Shown: piece after piece, positions 53,314 through 64,000 of the stretch
Layout of the letters: each line of letters starts with the position of its first letter
Numbering within the stretch: position 1 is the first letter of the stretch
Source of the DNA: Aphanomyces cochlioides
Lineage: Eukaryota > Oomycota > Saprolegniomycetes > Saprolegniales > Verrucalvaceae
Assembly (NCBI GenBank): GCA_019828595.1
Contig: JAHQRK010000007.1
Location: 62,001-126,000, forward strand
Reading direction: 5' to 3'
DNA length: 64,000 bases
Notes under the pieces: generated by a model
What the model saw: the letters and a program-made list of their open reading frames with translations, nothing else
Told to the model about the DNA's origin: nothing
Databases searched by the model: none
Translations under genes and position numbers: made by a program

Positions 53314-54768
53314 TTATGGAGCAACGGCAATGGGAGATTTCGTCTCCATGTACGAGTCTCCATGGTCGGCGTCGTTGGTGTACGCAGAGCCTCCATGCTC
53401 ATACGCATCAAGGCCCATCGCTTCAGCTTCAGCAGATACGCGGGCGAGGCCGAATTTCTTGAGCACGAGGAAGATCGCGCCGACGCAGAAGACAACGAAG
53501 CCAAAGACTGCGAGAGCGTAGACAAGCTGGGCGCCTAATTGCTTGCCGCTCGAGGAGCAGCCATAGAGCACGCCGCAGGAGTCGGAGTTGTAGAACATCT
53601 TCGCGCCGGTAGGAGAGGCAAAGAAACCAGGAGCAATCGTGCCCAGCAAGCCACAGCCAAAGTGAACGGGGACGGCATCCACAGCGTCATCGATTTGGGC
53701 AGCAGCGACGAGCTTGGCAACGGTCAGGTAGACCACCGAGCCAAGAAAGCCGAGGGCGATTGCCGGCGCAGGCTCAATGACGCAGCAGCACCCGGTGACA
53801 GCCACACAACCAGCCAAGATGCCATTGTTGCCAGCTTCGATGTCCCAAACTTTGTGCGCCCAGAACGTCAGCAAGACGGTCGAGATACCGCCAGTGCAGG
53901 CAGAAAGCGTGAGGTTCACTGCAACTTTGGCCATGATGTCGGCCTTGGTGCCGGCCAAGGAGAGCGTGCTGACACAGTTGAAGCCGTACCAGCCAAACCA
54001 GAGGAGCATGACGCCCATGAACTGAAACAGGACGCTTTGCTTGGGCAATGGCACGGCGTCTGGGCCAAAGCGACCGACGCGAGGACCGATGATAATGCAG
54101 CCCACAAGCGCAGAGAGGCCGGCAAACATGTGCAGCGCCCCCGTGCCTGCGAAATCCATCGCCCCCACGCCGAAGAGCAGCTTGTCGAGGTTGAACGCAC
54201 TTGCCCAGCCAGTCTCGGACCAAATCCAGTGCGCCAAGACTGGGAAAATGAACAAGCTCGAGAAAAAGGTGTAGCAGAAGTAAGCGGCCAAGGACACGCG
54301 CTCGGCAATCGCCCCCGAGCAAATATTGATCGCAACGCAAGCGACCGCCCATTGGAAGAACCAGTCGGCGTAGTGATGGCCTCGGAAGAGTTTGGTCGTC
54401 GTCGGGCGTTGAAAAGAGTCGCCAGCCATGAAAAATCCATGGTGGCCGATGAAACCATTGCCTTCCATGAACGCAAAGCCATAGCCAAGGGTGTAGTATG
54501 TCAAACCAGTGATGCAGCAGTCGCCGAGGATGCGGAACATGATGTGTTTGGTGTTCTTCTGGCCCACGCAGCCGATTTCAAGCAGAGCCAAGCCGAGCAT
54601 CATGAGGAAAACAAGCACGCCGCCAAAGACGAGCCAGAAGAGGTCGATCGTCTCGGCGGGGGCAGCACCCTGGGCGGCGCTCAGTTGCGCGACAAGGTCT
54701 TCCCATCGGATCTCGGTCACTTGGCCATCGATCGTGATGCTGAGCGTCGAGTTGGCTGTCACGGCCAT
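53314..54768 (-). CDS. Ammonium transporter (AMT/MEP/Rh family)
   Basis: A single exon, 484 aa, ATG at 54768 (MAVTANSTL). Eleven membrane spans are expected and hydrophobic segments fit. The family signature is present: MDFAGTGALHMFAGLSALVG holds the conserved Asp and the first pore His, and VPVHFGCGLLGT holds the second pore His of the twin-His motif that conducts ammonium/ammonia. An extracellular N-terminus with an NST sequon and a long cytosolic C-tail (VLKKFGLARVSAEAEAMGLD) follow the family plan; the C-tail normally gates neighbouring subunits of the trimer. It imports ammonium across the plasma membrane for nitrogen nutrition. Base composition is GC-richer than its neighbours, typical of a highly expressed, conserved gene, and the antisense strand is open for 439 codons as a by-product. 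Confidence 0.97.
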   Translation of the reverse strand: MAVTANSTLSITIDGQVTEIRWEDLVAQLSAAQGAAPAETIDLFWLVFGGVLVFLMMLGLALLEIGCVGQKNTKHIMFRILGDCCITGLTYYTLGYGFAFMEGNGFIGHHGFFMAGDSFQRPTTTKLFRGHHYADWFFQWAVACVAINICSGAIAERVSLAAYFCYTFFSSLFIFPVLAHWIWSETGWASAFNLDKLLFGVGAMDFAGTGALHMFAGLSALVGCIIIGPRVGRFGPDAVPLPKQSVLFQFMGVMLLWFGWYGFNCVSTLSLAGTKADIMAKVAVNLTLSACTGGISTVLLTFWAHKVWDIEAGNNGILAGCVAVTGCCCVIEPAPAIALGFLGSVVYLTVAKLVAAAQIDDAVDAVPVHFGCGLLGTIAPGFFASPTGAKMFYNSDSCGVLYGCSSSGKQLGAQLVYALAVFGFVVFCVGAIFLVLKKFGLARVSAEAEAMGLDAYEHGGSAYTNDADHGDSYMETKSPIAVAP

Positions 54769-55640
54769 GCCAATTTGAAAATGAATCGAGTCCGCCGGTG
54801 TGGAGGGTCTGTCTGTTGCACAGAGTGTAACGAGCAATGGGTTGAACAACCAAGTTGAAGTTCACTTTTCATAAGTGGCCATCAGATGAACATACATGCG
54901 ACGGAGCGGCAGACGGGAATGCGCAAACATGGATTTGGACGGCCAAAGGCACAGTAGGAAGACGTCTTCCTGCGCGATGTACTGCTTCATTTCGCGGCCT
55001 TCATGACGTGGAAAGTGTCAAGTTGCTGTGGTTCTCATTGCCCCCAGCTTCAACGAGCGTTTCGCACGACTTGTCTTATCCACCGTGTGTTCAAGTTCCC
55101 CTTCATGTCGGTTGTCTTTCTCTCTGAAACGCCAGAGAGAAACCAAGTGGTGATACACGACGTTGTAGTTCAACGACGGATGACCATGCTTGTGGCCGGC
55201 GTAACTCACGAGCTTGACGCGAAACAAACCTCCAAGACGACAGCAGAGCTACGTAGTCTTGTGTCCGTGGGACCGCCGATTGATTGGCTCCAGAGGCCGC
55301 AAAGGATGGAAGGTGACCAGCTTGTCGTGTTCAAAAGGTTCGTGACGACACGGGACGCACCCGTTTGTCATGTGTGATTTGTTCAGCGTGCATCTTGAAA
55401 CCCTTGGTCAGCGTGTGAATCTGCGGCGCCTTTGTCCTCCAGTGCTGAGCGGGAGTGTGGATGTCCGTGGCAGGGACTATTCAGCAGGGAGTGAACCCAA
55501 AGTTGACATTTTCAAGCGACTGGAACGAGGTAGAAGCAGTCGAGCGCTGCAGATTTGTGGCTGTGAAGAACCATCTGGATCGCACGCTTGCCCAGCCATG
55601 TCTGTCGCATGCAACCAGCAGCTCAGATTCATGTTGATGT
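54769..55640. other. Region upstream of the ammonium transporter, no supported gene
   Basis: It contains the transporter promoter. Several frames are open on both strands (for example 55018-55227 minus, beginning MFRVKLVSYAGHKHGHPSLN) but none shows a domain or consistent splicing. Confidence 0.3.
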
Positions 55641-55649
55641 TGCTCTTGC

Positions 55650-56540
55650 AATGCCATCTGTCACGAATTCGGCGGAGCAGCCACGTCTTCCCGATCAGTC
55701 GTGCAATTGTGGATCACAAATTGATGCACACAGACATCGACCTCGATGAAAGTACACTGCGACGGAGCATCTATCGTTTTTTTACAATTGTCCCGCGCGC
55801 CAATCGACCTAGGTACACATGCGCCGTCATGGCTCTGCAGGCGACAATGATCCCTTCGATTACCCACCGAGAAAAGCAAATGGACTTGGGGATCACAGCA
55901 AGAATTTACTTCCGTGCAGATCGACGATGGATCCACCCATATCCCCACCACGTATGATCCTCCTCACCACGTGTGATCCTCCCCACCACGTGTACAAATC
56001 CTCGTCACAACTTGCCCACAAGACCTGCGATTTCAATCTCCACCAAAGAGTCAAATAACTTGAATCAATGGACGCCCCGTCGCGCATAGAGGTCGATATG
56101 CGCGGCAGAGCGTCCATCGCTTTTTTACAATTGTTACCGTCGAGCCAACCGACCTACTTTGGCACACTGCGCCTTTTGCTCCGTTTTGCCCTACGATGCA
56201 TAATCCCTTTGATTACCCACAGGGCAAAGCAATGGACTCGTGGATCACAGCACAGCGAGCGTCTTTCTTTCGTTCAGAATGGGGATGGGATCGATCATCT
56301 CCACCACTACCGCTGCCATGAGTGATCTTCCTCCCAACTTGCCGTCGTAAACAGCGACTTCAAGCTCGAGAATGGGACGACCAGCCATTCTGCACTCTCC
56401 AATGATACGCACGCCGTCTATTCACCCATCGACGCATGCCAGAGACGTCAAAGTCAGTGAGATATCCAAGGTCTGTTCAGGGACGAGATCGCCCATCGCC
56501 ATCTCAGTGGTCGACGCAGGCAATTCAGTGGGGAATATTT
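55650..56540 (-). pseudogene. Two degenerate tandem copies of an unidentified coding sequence
   Basis: On the minus strand, 56525-56250 reads MAMGDLVPEQTLDISLTLTS, a stop, then RPILELEVAVYDGKLGGRS. A second copy about 340 bp further has SLVEIEIAGLVGKL at the same place. The following DNA is also duplicated: TTTTTTACAATTGT...CCAA...CGACCTA...TGATTACCCAC occurs near 55778 and 56123. Alternating hydrophobic strands suggest a C2- or Ig-like beta domain, but this is a guess. Stops and shifts in both copies mark them as dead. Confidence 0.45.
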
Positions 56541-56952
56541 CAAGTCAATAATATCACATGGAGAAAATGATACTTGAAATATTTAAATATCGGCATACTT
56601 TAATCAAGATAAAATTCACAGTATACTTTAATCAAGATAAAAATCTCCACGTCAGAGGTAATGTCGAATGTGATACAACACAACCACAAGCACGACCGAC
56701 TACGACATAACTACGACGGCGGCGACAGATCGCACGGTGGAGTCGCTGCTTTTGATCGTCTTCTATTCTTTTTCCCACTCGCTGTTTCGACAGATGCACC
56801 CAATATCACAATCCAACCACGGTTTTGTCTCGGAAAAGTGAAAAAATTAGCGGAAAATCCGAATTTCGACCGATTTTTTATTCTTTTTATTGAGAGTGTT
56901 GGTTGTAACGCCATCTGCAACATCCCACACACTCTGACCTGCCGCTACGACG
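56541..56952. other. AT-rich upstream region
   Basis: A direct repeat CATACTTTAATCAAGATAAA lies near 56595 and 56630. It probably contains the promoter of the downstream gene; an open frame 56661-57017 overlaps it without domain support. Confidence 0.35.
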
Positions 56953-58303
56953 ATGTCCGCCGACTTGGGCCTTCCGCCAAAGCACGCGACGCTTACACGC
57001 TCATACTCCAGCCCTGATGTACATCCACACGACCAGAATCACGTGAAACCGCGTCCTCCGCCGTTTAACCACCGGTCTTCCAGTCTGCCGTCGTCGCCGC
57101 CGGAATCACCAAAAGCCGTCCATGAAGCCCCGCCTGTGGATGTCTTTCTCGGAGGAGTATGCTGCTTGTTGTCGAGTCGCACGACTGAATTGCCTTCTAG
57201 AGCTGTAATCCCACAACTTGGCGACGAGATATTGCGATCCCGCTGCTGGAAGCAGCCAACATCACGTACTATAATCCACAAGTTGACGAGTGGTATGAAG
57301 AACTCATCGAATTGGAGTCGCGTGCTAAGGACACAGGTACGCCAACTTGCTTCCGTTGGTCCTTATTGACATTTTCTTAGCCTCGTTTGTCCTCTTCGTG
57401 ATTGATAACCTCACGCGATCAATCGTTTCGATGAACGAAGCAGCCGAATTCATGTGCTGCGGACGCCGCGTTGTCCTCGTTGTGGAAGATATGCCTCTCG
57501 AGGACGTGGTTCTCGAAGGGACGACCATTTCGGCCCATGAAATCAGCGATTTGAATGCAGCACGAGCTTGCTTGCGTCATTTCTCGCGCCATTATCCCCA
57601 GACAACGCTCTGTCGGTCTGTTGCCGATGCCATTGCTGTCATCCAGCATCACCTGGACGCCAACAGTCCAAGTCCGTTCTTTCTGCGCTCGTACCGACTG
57701 CGGAAACGCTCGTCGGTCATCCTGAGTCAGATGAAAGCAAAGAACTTTTCGCTCCAGCGATCCTCGTCGTCCAGTTCGGTCCATGAATTCGACAGCGCGT
57801 CCGACGATGAAAGCGGCGATACACCACCTCCGTCCAAGAAACTTGTCTACCTCGGCGGCAACATCACAAACACACATTGGCGCGCGACGTTCGCCATTCC
57901 TATGCTCCAGAAGGCAGGACTGCCTTACTATTCTCCTCGGGGAGACTTCCAGTCGTACTCTTCCCGCAGTCGGTCACACGAAGAGCTCAAAGCCGACAAA
58001 CTCATGAAGCACAAAGCGGCGCTTCTGCTGATCGTCATCCCGAGCAACTGCCGCTCGATTGCGTCTATGATCGACACGATCGGGTTGATCTGCTCTGGCC
58101 GCGCGGTGATCCTCGTCATCGAACCCATGCAGGAAGGCATGCCGATGGAAGACGGCAGTCTCGTGTGGGGCCGAGAGTTCAAGGACTTGCGGCGAGCGCG
58201 GCTCTACTTGGAAGAGACGGCACAGCGCCACGACATTAACATCTACTCCTGCGTCGACAATGCCGTGCAAGCCATCATCGACAAAGCCAAGAAAGCACAT
58301 TAA
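56953..58303 (+). CDS. Two-domain nucleoside 2-deoxyribosyltransferase-like protein
   Basis: Three exons (56953-57156, 57201-57336, 57381-58303; 1263 nt, 420 aa) joined across two 44-nt introns (GTATGC...TTCTAG, GTACGC...TCTTAG). After a Ser/Pro-rich N-terminus come two tandem copies of a fold related to nucleoside 2-deoxyribosyltransferases. Copy 1: VDVFLGG, TTWRRDIAIPLLEAANITYY, VLFVIDNLTRSIVSMNEAAE, VVLVVEDM. Copy 2: LVYLGGNITNTHWRATFAIP, YYSPR, LLLIVIPSNCRSIASMID, VILVIEPM. The family cleaves N-glycosidic bonds of nucleosides; related domains also occur in NAD- or nucleotide-processing immune proteins. In copy 2 the usual Asp-Asn of the FVIDN motif is replaced by PSN, so the two halves may differ in activity. 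Convergent with the next gene, 11 bp apart. Confidence 0.8.
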
Positions 58304-58314
58304 CAATGACCAAT

Positions 58315-59632
58315 TTAGAGCGTTGGTGTCGACGAGGAGGACGACGGCGCTTCGACGGCGCCAATGATGGCCACACCACCTTTTCCCGCTGGAGTTTCGA
58401 CCTCCAAGATGCCTTGGATCGATCCCGCCGCTGCAAACACGACAAACAACGTCACCGTCGCGCGAAGACCCGGCGCGAGCTTGGCTTTGTTCTTGTCGTA
58501 GTGTGCCTAGGAAGGAACTAATGTCAACGAGAGATGCGTGGCTGTCATCTTACGTCTGCCCTGGTACAGTCGACGCCGCCACTCTTGACTTTGAGCGACC
58601 GGACGCGGAATCGATCCGTCTTGGCGCCGACGTTATGCACTTGGACGGGGAAAGCATACGTCTGACCGATCTGGACGACGTGGAAGTTGACAATACTTGG
58701 CTCGATCGTAATGACAGACGGCGTGGTTAAGGAGAGTGGAGAGGGGGAACGAAGTGGGTGTGGGGGAGACAGCGCAAGCTGGGAAGAGCTTACCTTGTCG
58801 TCGGTGGAATGAGGCCGGCGACGCGGCGTCCACGACGACAAAGGAGATGACGAAGACGCCTGACAAAGCCCGTCCGAAGTACTCGGGCGACAAGCAGCGT
58901 CAGGTCTTTGCTCGACCTTGGGTTTGTTTCGTGGAGAGTACAGCTCGAGACGAACGAGGGACGCTAGCGATGACTGTTGGGAGAGATCCACGCGGGACCC
59001 GACAGCCGCTTGATGCTGGAATGGCCTGGCAGGGTGTGTGTGAATGGCAGGGAGCGTTGTGGGGAGGCGAGGAAGCGGCGACAAATTGGAGTTGTTGGCT
59101 AGAAGGGTCTGTTTGCCATGGTCTGTTAATATCCACACGGCGTCTTTCGACTCTTTCCTACGACGACGACGATGAAAACCCTGCTCGGTTGCGTTAAGAG
59201 GACATACCAGAGAGATTCCCCTGCTCGTCCAGCCGAGGGCGATCGCAGCGACGATGAGGAAGGAGACAAGGCGGCTTGAAACATTGCAGGACGGCGATTG
59301 AGGGTTCCAAACCGCTTGGAGTACTCGGACTTGAAGTCGTGGATGTTCTGAGCATTGTGGCGCAGGATGAAGTCCTGGTCACGTGGTTTCGGTAGCGACC
59401 GACAGCTATATTCGCGTCGGGGAGAGTACGGACCGTAGTCTTGAATGACTTGCAGCATCAAGCGGCTCTTCTCATCAAGGATCTTCACCGTGGGGCTTCT
59501 AAGTGGAGGAGACTTTGGTTTCTTCACGCTCTGGGATGGTGTTTTCAGCCGTAGCGACGGGGGAGATGGCGATTGAAGCGGCGATTCCTCCACGCGGACA
59601 TCCAGATCCATCATGGAGACTCTCTGCGGCAT
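58315..59632 (-). CDS. ASH/MSP-like (Hydin-type) domain protein with Ser/Pro-rich N-terminus
   Basis: Four exons (59632-59208, 59157-58794, 58700-58554, 58506-58315; 1128 nt, 375 aa), all joins in frame; introns 50, 93 and 47 nt. The N-terminal half is Ser/Pro-rich with repeated SP sites (SPLQSPSPPSLRLKTPSQS), probably phosphorylated, and a conserved-looking segment (EKSRLMLQVIQDYGPYSPRR). The C-terminal part is an immunoglobulin-like ASH domain: PSIVNFHVVQIGQTYAFPVQ, then ATVTLFVVFAAAGSIQG and a glycine-rich end. ASH/MSP domains bind in cilia and centrosomes (Hydin, OCRL, ASPM), so a zoospore flagellum role fits (inference). Splice 2 uses a GATCGAG acceptor and is the least certain. Confidence 0.7.
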
Positions 59633-59759
59633 CTCGATCGTTGAGATGATGTATAATTAGCCTGTTGAAACGCTCATGTGGACGCAGTCTGTCTACCGAG
59701 TCCATGAAGTCGGTGATCATGCACACAACGCTGCTTTATATATAAAGTTAAGTCGAAAA

Positions 59760-60767
59760 TCATGCCGCGAGTTGCTGTCGTAGCCAAGCTACGACGTTCA
59801 CTTGCCGTGCTGCTTTGGCGCAGCTCAGTGCTTCATCCACTTCGCCCTCATCACGGTGCTCAAGGAGATATTTCACAATTTCTAAGTGGCCGGCGGCGGC
59901 CGCGTCGTTCATGGCAGCTTCGGAACAGCCTTCGCTTCGGTGGGTGTGAAGGAATTGAACGACGTCCAAGTGGCCGTTCTCTGCAGCTTCATCCATCGCG
60001 TCTTCAGTGCAGCCTTCAGATCGGTTGAAATGGAGCCACTTGACGACGTTCAAATGGCCTTCAGCTGCCGCTCCGTCCATCGCATCTTCAGTGCAACCTT
60101 CGGTACGATGGGCGTGCAACCATTGCACAACATGCAAGTGACCATTGGCCGCAGAATTGTCCATCGCCCCAGTCGTGCACCCTTCGGTACGGTGCGCATG
60201 GAGCCATTGAACCATTTCAAGGTGGCCATTTTCAGCCGCATAATCCATTGCAAGAGCCGTCGCGCCTTGGGTCGTGTGGTAGTGAAGCCATTGCACCACA
60301 TGGGGGTGGTTGTAACGAGCTGCCCAATTCATTGCCTTGACCGTACATCCTTCCTTGCGATGTGTGTGTAGGAATTCCAAAACGTCGATATGACCACTTC
60401 GCGCCGCAATATCCATTGCCATTTGTGTGCTCCACTGAGATCCTGACAGCATATTTCGTTCATGGAGGAATCGCAGCACCTCGACATGGCCGTAGAGCGC
60501 CGCATGCACGACGACACACTCTTGAATCGCAGGGATTGCGTTCCAGAGTTTCGTCAGTCGTGCAATGCCGTGCGTCTTGTACCACGGGGCCAAGAGTGCA
60601 TGGAGAGCCTCAAAGTCGCTTTCTTGGATCGAGTATTGGCCATCAGTGCAGAGCGTCGGGACAACGCTTCGGAACGGGAGCATATCTTGATGCAGTCCAT
60701 TCTGGTACTCGAAGATCGCTCCGAGTAGATCAGTCGATCGCAAAACGTTGTCGAGGATGGCGGCCAT
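59760..60767 (-). CDS. Ankyrin-repeat protein
   Basis: A single exon, ATG at 60767 (MAAILDNVLRSTDLLGAIFE), 335 aa. After a ~95-residue N-terminal region with an F-box-like or capping character, about eight ankyrin repeats follow with a very regular period (AAENGHLEMVQWLHAHRTEG; AAANGHLHVVQWLHAHRTEG in variants). Three consecutive units are almost identical, showing recent repeat duplication. This VQWLH type is the large ankyrin family of oomycetes and amoebae. It acts as a protein-binding scaffold; partner unknown. A TATATAAAG motif near 59740-59746 lies downstream of the stop, so it is not its promoter. Confidence 0.9.
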   Translation of the reverse strand: MAAILDNVLRSTDLLGAIFEYQNGLHQDMLPFRSVVPTLCTDGQYSIQESDFEALHALLAPWYKTHGIARLTKLWNAIPAIQECVVVHAALYGHVEVLRFLHERNMLSGSQWSTQMAMDIAARSGHIDVLEFLHTHRKEGCTVKAMNWAARYNHPHVVQWLHYHTTQGATALAMDYAAENGHLEMVQWLHAHRTEGCTTGAMDNSAANGHLHVVQWLHAHRTEGCTEDAMDGAAAEGHLNVVKWLHFNRSEGCTEDAMDEAAENGHLDVVQFLHTHRSEGCSEAAMNDAAAAGHLEIVKYLLEHRDEGEVDEALSCAKAARQVNVVAWLRQQLAA

Positions 60768-62359
60768 GGTGATGAGGGCGGAAGTGGTCTTCTCGACGGG
60801 CTTGGATTTCGATTGTGACCATTTCTCCCTTTCAGATCGTCGCGGAAGACGTTTCAACGCCGCTTTTCTTCGTCCGCCATGCGTTTTTTTACCGTTTCTA
60901 TGGCAAGGCCAATGTAGGTTTTATAGTTTAAACCAAAGCTTGGTTGCGTTTTTATTACAACCAGCGTAAGGTAATGGTTTCATCGATTCCAAGACGAAAG
61001 ATTGTAACGATCCTGTTAGAAAATGTTATCAACCCAGGATCGCAGTGAGTCACATGGCGTCTACGTGCGGATGACATGGAATTCCAAGCGCGTGTGCTCT
61101 CTATCTCTGCGATATATCATGATAGAGAGGGCCTACTACTGTAGGCAAGAGTCACGTGGATTCACGACCTGCTGGGATTTACACAAAGACGGATGCAACT
61201 AATCAACGCCATCCTTACGCCAACGCCATCCTCGACACTTCCCACATGAATGGCTAGGAAGGTTCGATACCACAGTAAAGCTTTCCGAGAACATGGAGGA
61301 ATCGAGGGAAGGTAGCACTTCAGCAGCTTGTAAAATGTTCTAAACGCAGGGAGGACGACATTGGAATGGTAGGTGAGGGGGAATTCGGCTGCGGGAAGAT
61401 TCAATGACAAAGTGGTCGACGACGAGCATATGATGACCAGTGGACATATGCCAGAGCTGCGATTGAATCGGGGATTTTGGAATCGACAAACAGAGAAGAT
61501 GGAGTGAGGCTCGAGAATGGGAGACGAGAAGGGCTCACGGTGGCGCAGGGTGTTATAATAGAGCGGTGGTTTTATATAACATCTCGTTCGACACCATCCG
61601 TTTCAAGAAAGTTTGCCGTGCTGAAACGCCGTCCAGCCAGTCGTGGCGAGCCAATGGGGGCGCGGCGTCGTTGGTGGCGAAGATTTCGACCTGAGATTCG
61701 TTGGAACTCGACAGTTCCACGAATCCAGACAAGACAAGCAGCAGAAAGACACAGCCATTGCCAATTTATACTCGTGAGATCTCACCTCCCGAGTCGACTA
61801 GAGAGAGACATGGTGTGACAACTGGATGTCACAGACGAAATTGAACCATCCACAAAACGGAACGATCGAATCTAGAGGGTTCTTCATTAGTTTATAGAGG
61901 TTTCAGCTCAAACTGGTGGATATGCGTCTAGACAGCGATATGACAATGCCATTTCAATACCATGTTGGCTGTTAAACCAAAGGTTTGCACGGCTGGACGC
62001 GTTTGTCTCGTTGCTTTACGATCAATTCACTTTGTACTCCAATTGCCTGTGACGTCTCAACGAATCATCGAATCTCACAGGAAAGTATTATATTATAGAG
62101 GTCTCGCCTTTGATTTGTTATTTCCCGAACAACGACACGACGACCTGCCGACATTTTTGAATCGACGACGATGGCCAACTGCCCAACTGGAAAGCCACGA
62201 CCCAGTGGCTCAATAAACTCCACTTTGCCAAGATCTCTTAGCCAAGAGATGCCTCTTCCCCTGCTAAACCACACCAAACATTACAACACGACATGAGATT
62301 TTGATTGAATGGGCAACAGAACGGTGGACGATGAAGAGCCTTCACACAGATACGAGCGA
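60768..62359. other. Long intergenic region with small hairpins
   Basis: About 1.6 kb. Two neighbouring stems occur at 61098-61142: CTCTCTATC pairs with GATAGAGAG, and GCCTACTACTGTAGGC is self-complementary. Open frames such as 61477-61818 (plus) show no domain. No RNA gene was recognised. Confidence 0.4.
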
Positions 62360-63594
62360 CTACCGTTTGCCTTGCTTGGCATAAATGCTGGCCCAGTTTC
62401 TCTTAACAGCATCAACAAATAGATTGGGCAGACGAACTTCTTTGAGATGATCTGGACAGGTGGAATAGTCGATATCGTAGTCGAAACCATCTTCTTCCAG
62501 TGGTACGACACCATCAGGACGGAATGCCTGCGATTGTATCCACAGGCCTCGACCTCGACAAGTTCCGTCTGGCATACGATGGAGATCACACCTGTCCACG
62601 ATGTGAACACCTCGTAACTCATCCTTTATCTCGTACCAGAACATTCGATCCCTTTGTCGGCGGTTATCGTGCCTGTGCAGTTCATCGTCTTGGATCTGCC
62701 GACCAAGGAAGACAATACGATCTGGCGTTCTGAAATCACCCGTGAGGAGATTGACATGTTCGCCACGAGGAGTGACAAGTGCAAGCTGCTGAATGTTCCC
62801 TTCGGTGTCGTTTACCAACTATTATTGCCATGAATATTGATATTTAGGCAGCAAAGACATACCATAGGTGTTGTATCCGAGTCGTAGCCCAAAATACAGC
62901 ACTGAAACGGGAGGAGTGTGTTGCGATAGTGTTCAACAAAGGCGTCCATGGGTTTGTTCATAATAGTGAAATGGCGTGTGATAAAGCGATAGCCCTGGTC
63001 TTCAGAGAACGAAAAGTGGAAATCCTGAAGGAGATGGGCCGTGGAATCGATGGAAGGGAATCCGTACTCCTGAAATACTCGATCTGTGTTGTGGAACATT
63101 TGCTGAGTGATCCATTCTTTTCCCAACTTCCTTGACGTTAGATCAGCGAGGAGGGATACATGGCGCCACGTTCGACGTCCTGCACTCGGCGGTTTCTATA
63201 ACAAAGAGTCGTCGGACAGGAATCGTCGAGCATGAGGTACCTCGATGGAATAATGCAGAGACACCCAGTGGACCATTTCCTCGACGAGTTTCTGGTGGCG
63301 CTGAAGTTGAGATCGTAGGTCTTTATTTTGGGATTCACCGAGAGATCTAAGATCTCGCAACGCTTTCGCCACTTCTTTCCATGGGAGGAGTAGACTTTTC
63401 TGTTTCGGCCTAGGCGCTCGTTGCAGCAATTCCGTTCGTATTCGTTCAAGCTTTGAGATCGATTGCTCGAGGACCAAAAATTCCTGCTTCTTTTGCTCTC
63501 TGTACTGCGCCATTCGTTGCGATTGCTTGTCATCCCTGCGATGGCGCCGCACTATAATCGACGGTGAACTTTCCTCCATCGTCGCCTGTTCCAT
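62360..63594 (-). CDS. M96 mating-specific-type bZIP/START-like protein
   Basis: Three exons (63594-63241, 63195-62863, 62818-62360; 1146 nt, 381 aa), introns of 45 and 44 nt, all joins in frame. ATG at 63594. The N-terminus is a bZIP-like basic region and coiled coil (VRRHRRDDKQSQRMAQYREQ, then FLVLEQSISKLERIRTELL). The rest is the conserved M96 region: WRHVSLLADLTSRKLGKEWI, DRVFQEYGFPSID, DQGYRFITRHFTIM, a START-like lipid-binding fold by family knowledge. The family is greatly expanded in oomycetes; the founder was described as mating-specific in Phytophthora. A DNA-binding or signalling role is likely. An exon-1 frame runs on past the intron to a stop, so splicing is needed for the full protein. 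Confidence 0.85.
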
Positions 63595-64000
63595 TCAGAT
63601 GAAGTGCCACAATCCGAGTCAAAATTCACAATATCTATAAAACGTCGGAATTACCGTAGTTAAATTTGGTGATATTCCACTGAATTTTTAACAATTGCCA
63701 CCACCATCTTGGCTTTGACCAATCCACAACGAGAATCTCAAAACATAATGCACAACTGCACCAAGAAAATCCATGTGAATGTCCTGTCGAAATTATGGCT
63801 TCGAATATTCATATGGACGTATTTTTGTACTTGTATAATACAGTGTACAATCCAATCGATTAGCACAATAGGTACACCTACACTTTAACTAAGAGAAAAT
63901 TTTTTTGTGTACAAATGAGTACAACTCCCGTTAACTCTTTCCTGTAAACGATTTGCTCGGCAATTTGCAGGAAATAATCTGTTTAGAGGCAGTCTTTGTG
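63595..64000. other. AT-rich region upstream of the M96-like gene
   Basis: The putative promoter of the M96-like gene. No open frame of note. Confidence 0.4.

Noticed and set aside
53539..54858. A 439-codon open frame on the plus strand
   Set aside because: It is exactly antisense to the ammonium transporter, consists of low-information charged sequence, and arises from the transporter's biased codon use.
61477..61818. 113-codon plus-strand frame
   Set aside because: Arg-rich with no domain, no splice support and no conserved-looking blocks; likely chance.

Overview
The window looks like nuclear DNA of an oomycete, most likely from the Saprolegniales (an Aphanomyces-like species is my best guess, inferred only from protein content). 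The evidence is: many GT-AG introns of about 37-60 nt; an M96 mating-specific-type bZIP/START-like gene; a broken Crinkler (CRN) effector gene; Crypton, piggyBac, pogo, Harbinger and chromodomain Ty3/gypsy elements; ankyrin, RCC1 and RBR proteins typical of these genomes; and a (TTTAGGG)-like telomeric motif. No prokaryotic operon structure, rRNA, confident functional tRNA or CRISPR was seen. Layout: 1-14.1 kb is a normal gene-dense block: a partial gene, a myristoylation-motif/SAM protein, a 10-exon RCC1-permease fusion, a provisional small gene, a membrane-tethered thaumatin-like protein, a multipass membrane protein, a membrane-anchored RBR ubiquitin ligase, and the first copy of a TIR-like/TPR/ZZ-finger protein. 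14.1-23 kb holds broken and fragmentary copies of that last family, a RING2-less RBR relative and a Crypton-like recombinase. 23-40 kb is a transposon graveyard: a tRNA-headed non-coding repeat block, a degraded piggyBac, a second Crypton, a pogo remnant with a TA-flanked MITE, a CRN pseudogene, a fold-back element and Harbinger-like elements. 40-44 kb carries another intact TIR-like/TPR/ZZ copy. 44.6-53.2 kb holds three RBR paralogues in different states, one split by a 5.9-kb chromodomain gypsy element with identical LTRs. 53.3-63.6 kb is again gene-dense: an ammonium transporter, a two-domain nucleoside-deoxyribosyltransferase-like protein, an ASH-domain protein, an ankyrin protein and an M96-like gene. 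How the genes relate: the main theme is two lineage-expanded families in birth-and-death evolution. (i) A three-part protein combines an N-terminal TIR-like domain that keeps the Trp-Cys-x-x-Glu motif used by TIR NADases, kinesin-light-chain-type TPRs and a C-terminal ZZ-like zinc finger. Two intact copies, one copy with a single-base frameshift and three fragments are present. (ii) Small RBR E3 ligases occur in five states in this window. The TIR/TPR/ZZ architecture is reminiscent of sensor-effector immune proteins and is my best candidate for an undescribed system; that function is inference. Gene models were assembled by eye; where exon lengths sum to a multiple of three this is stated.
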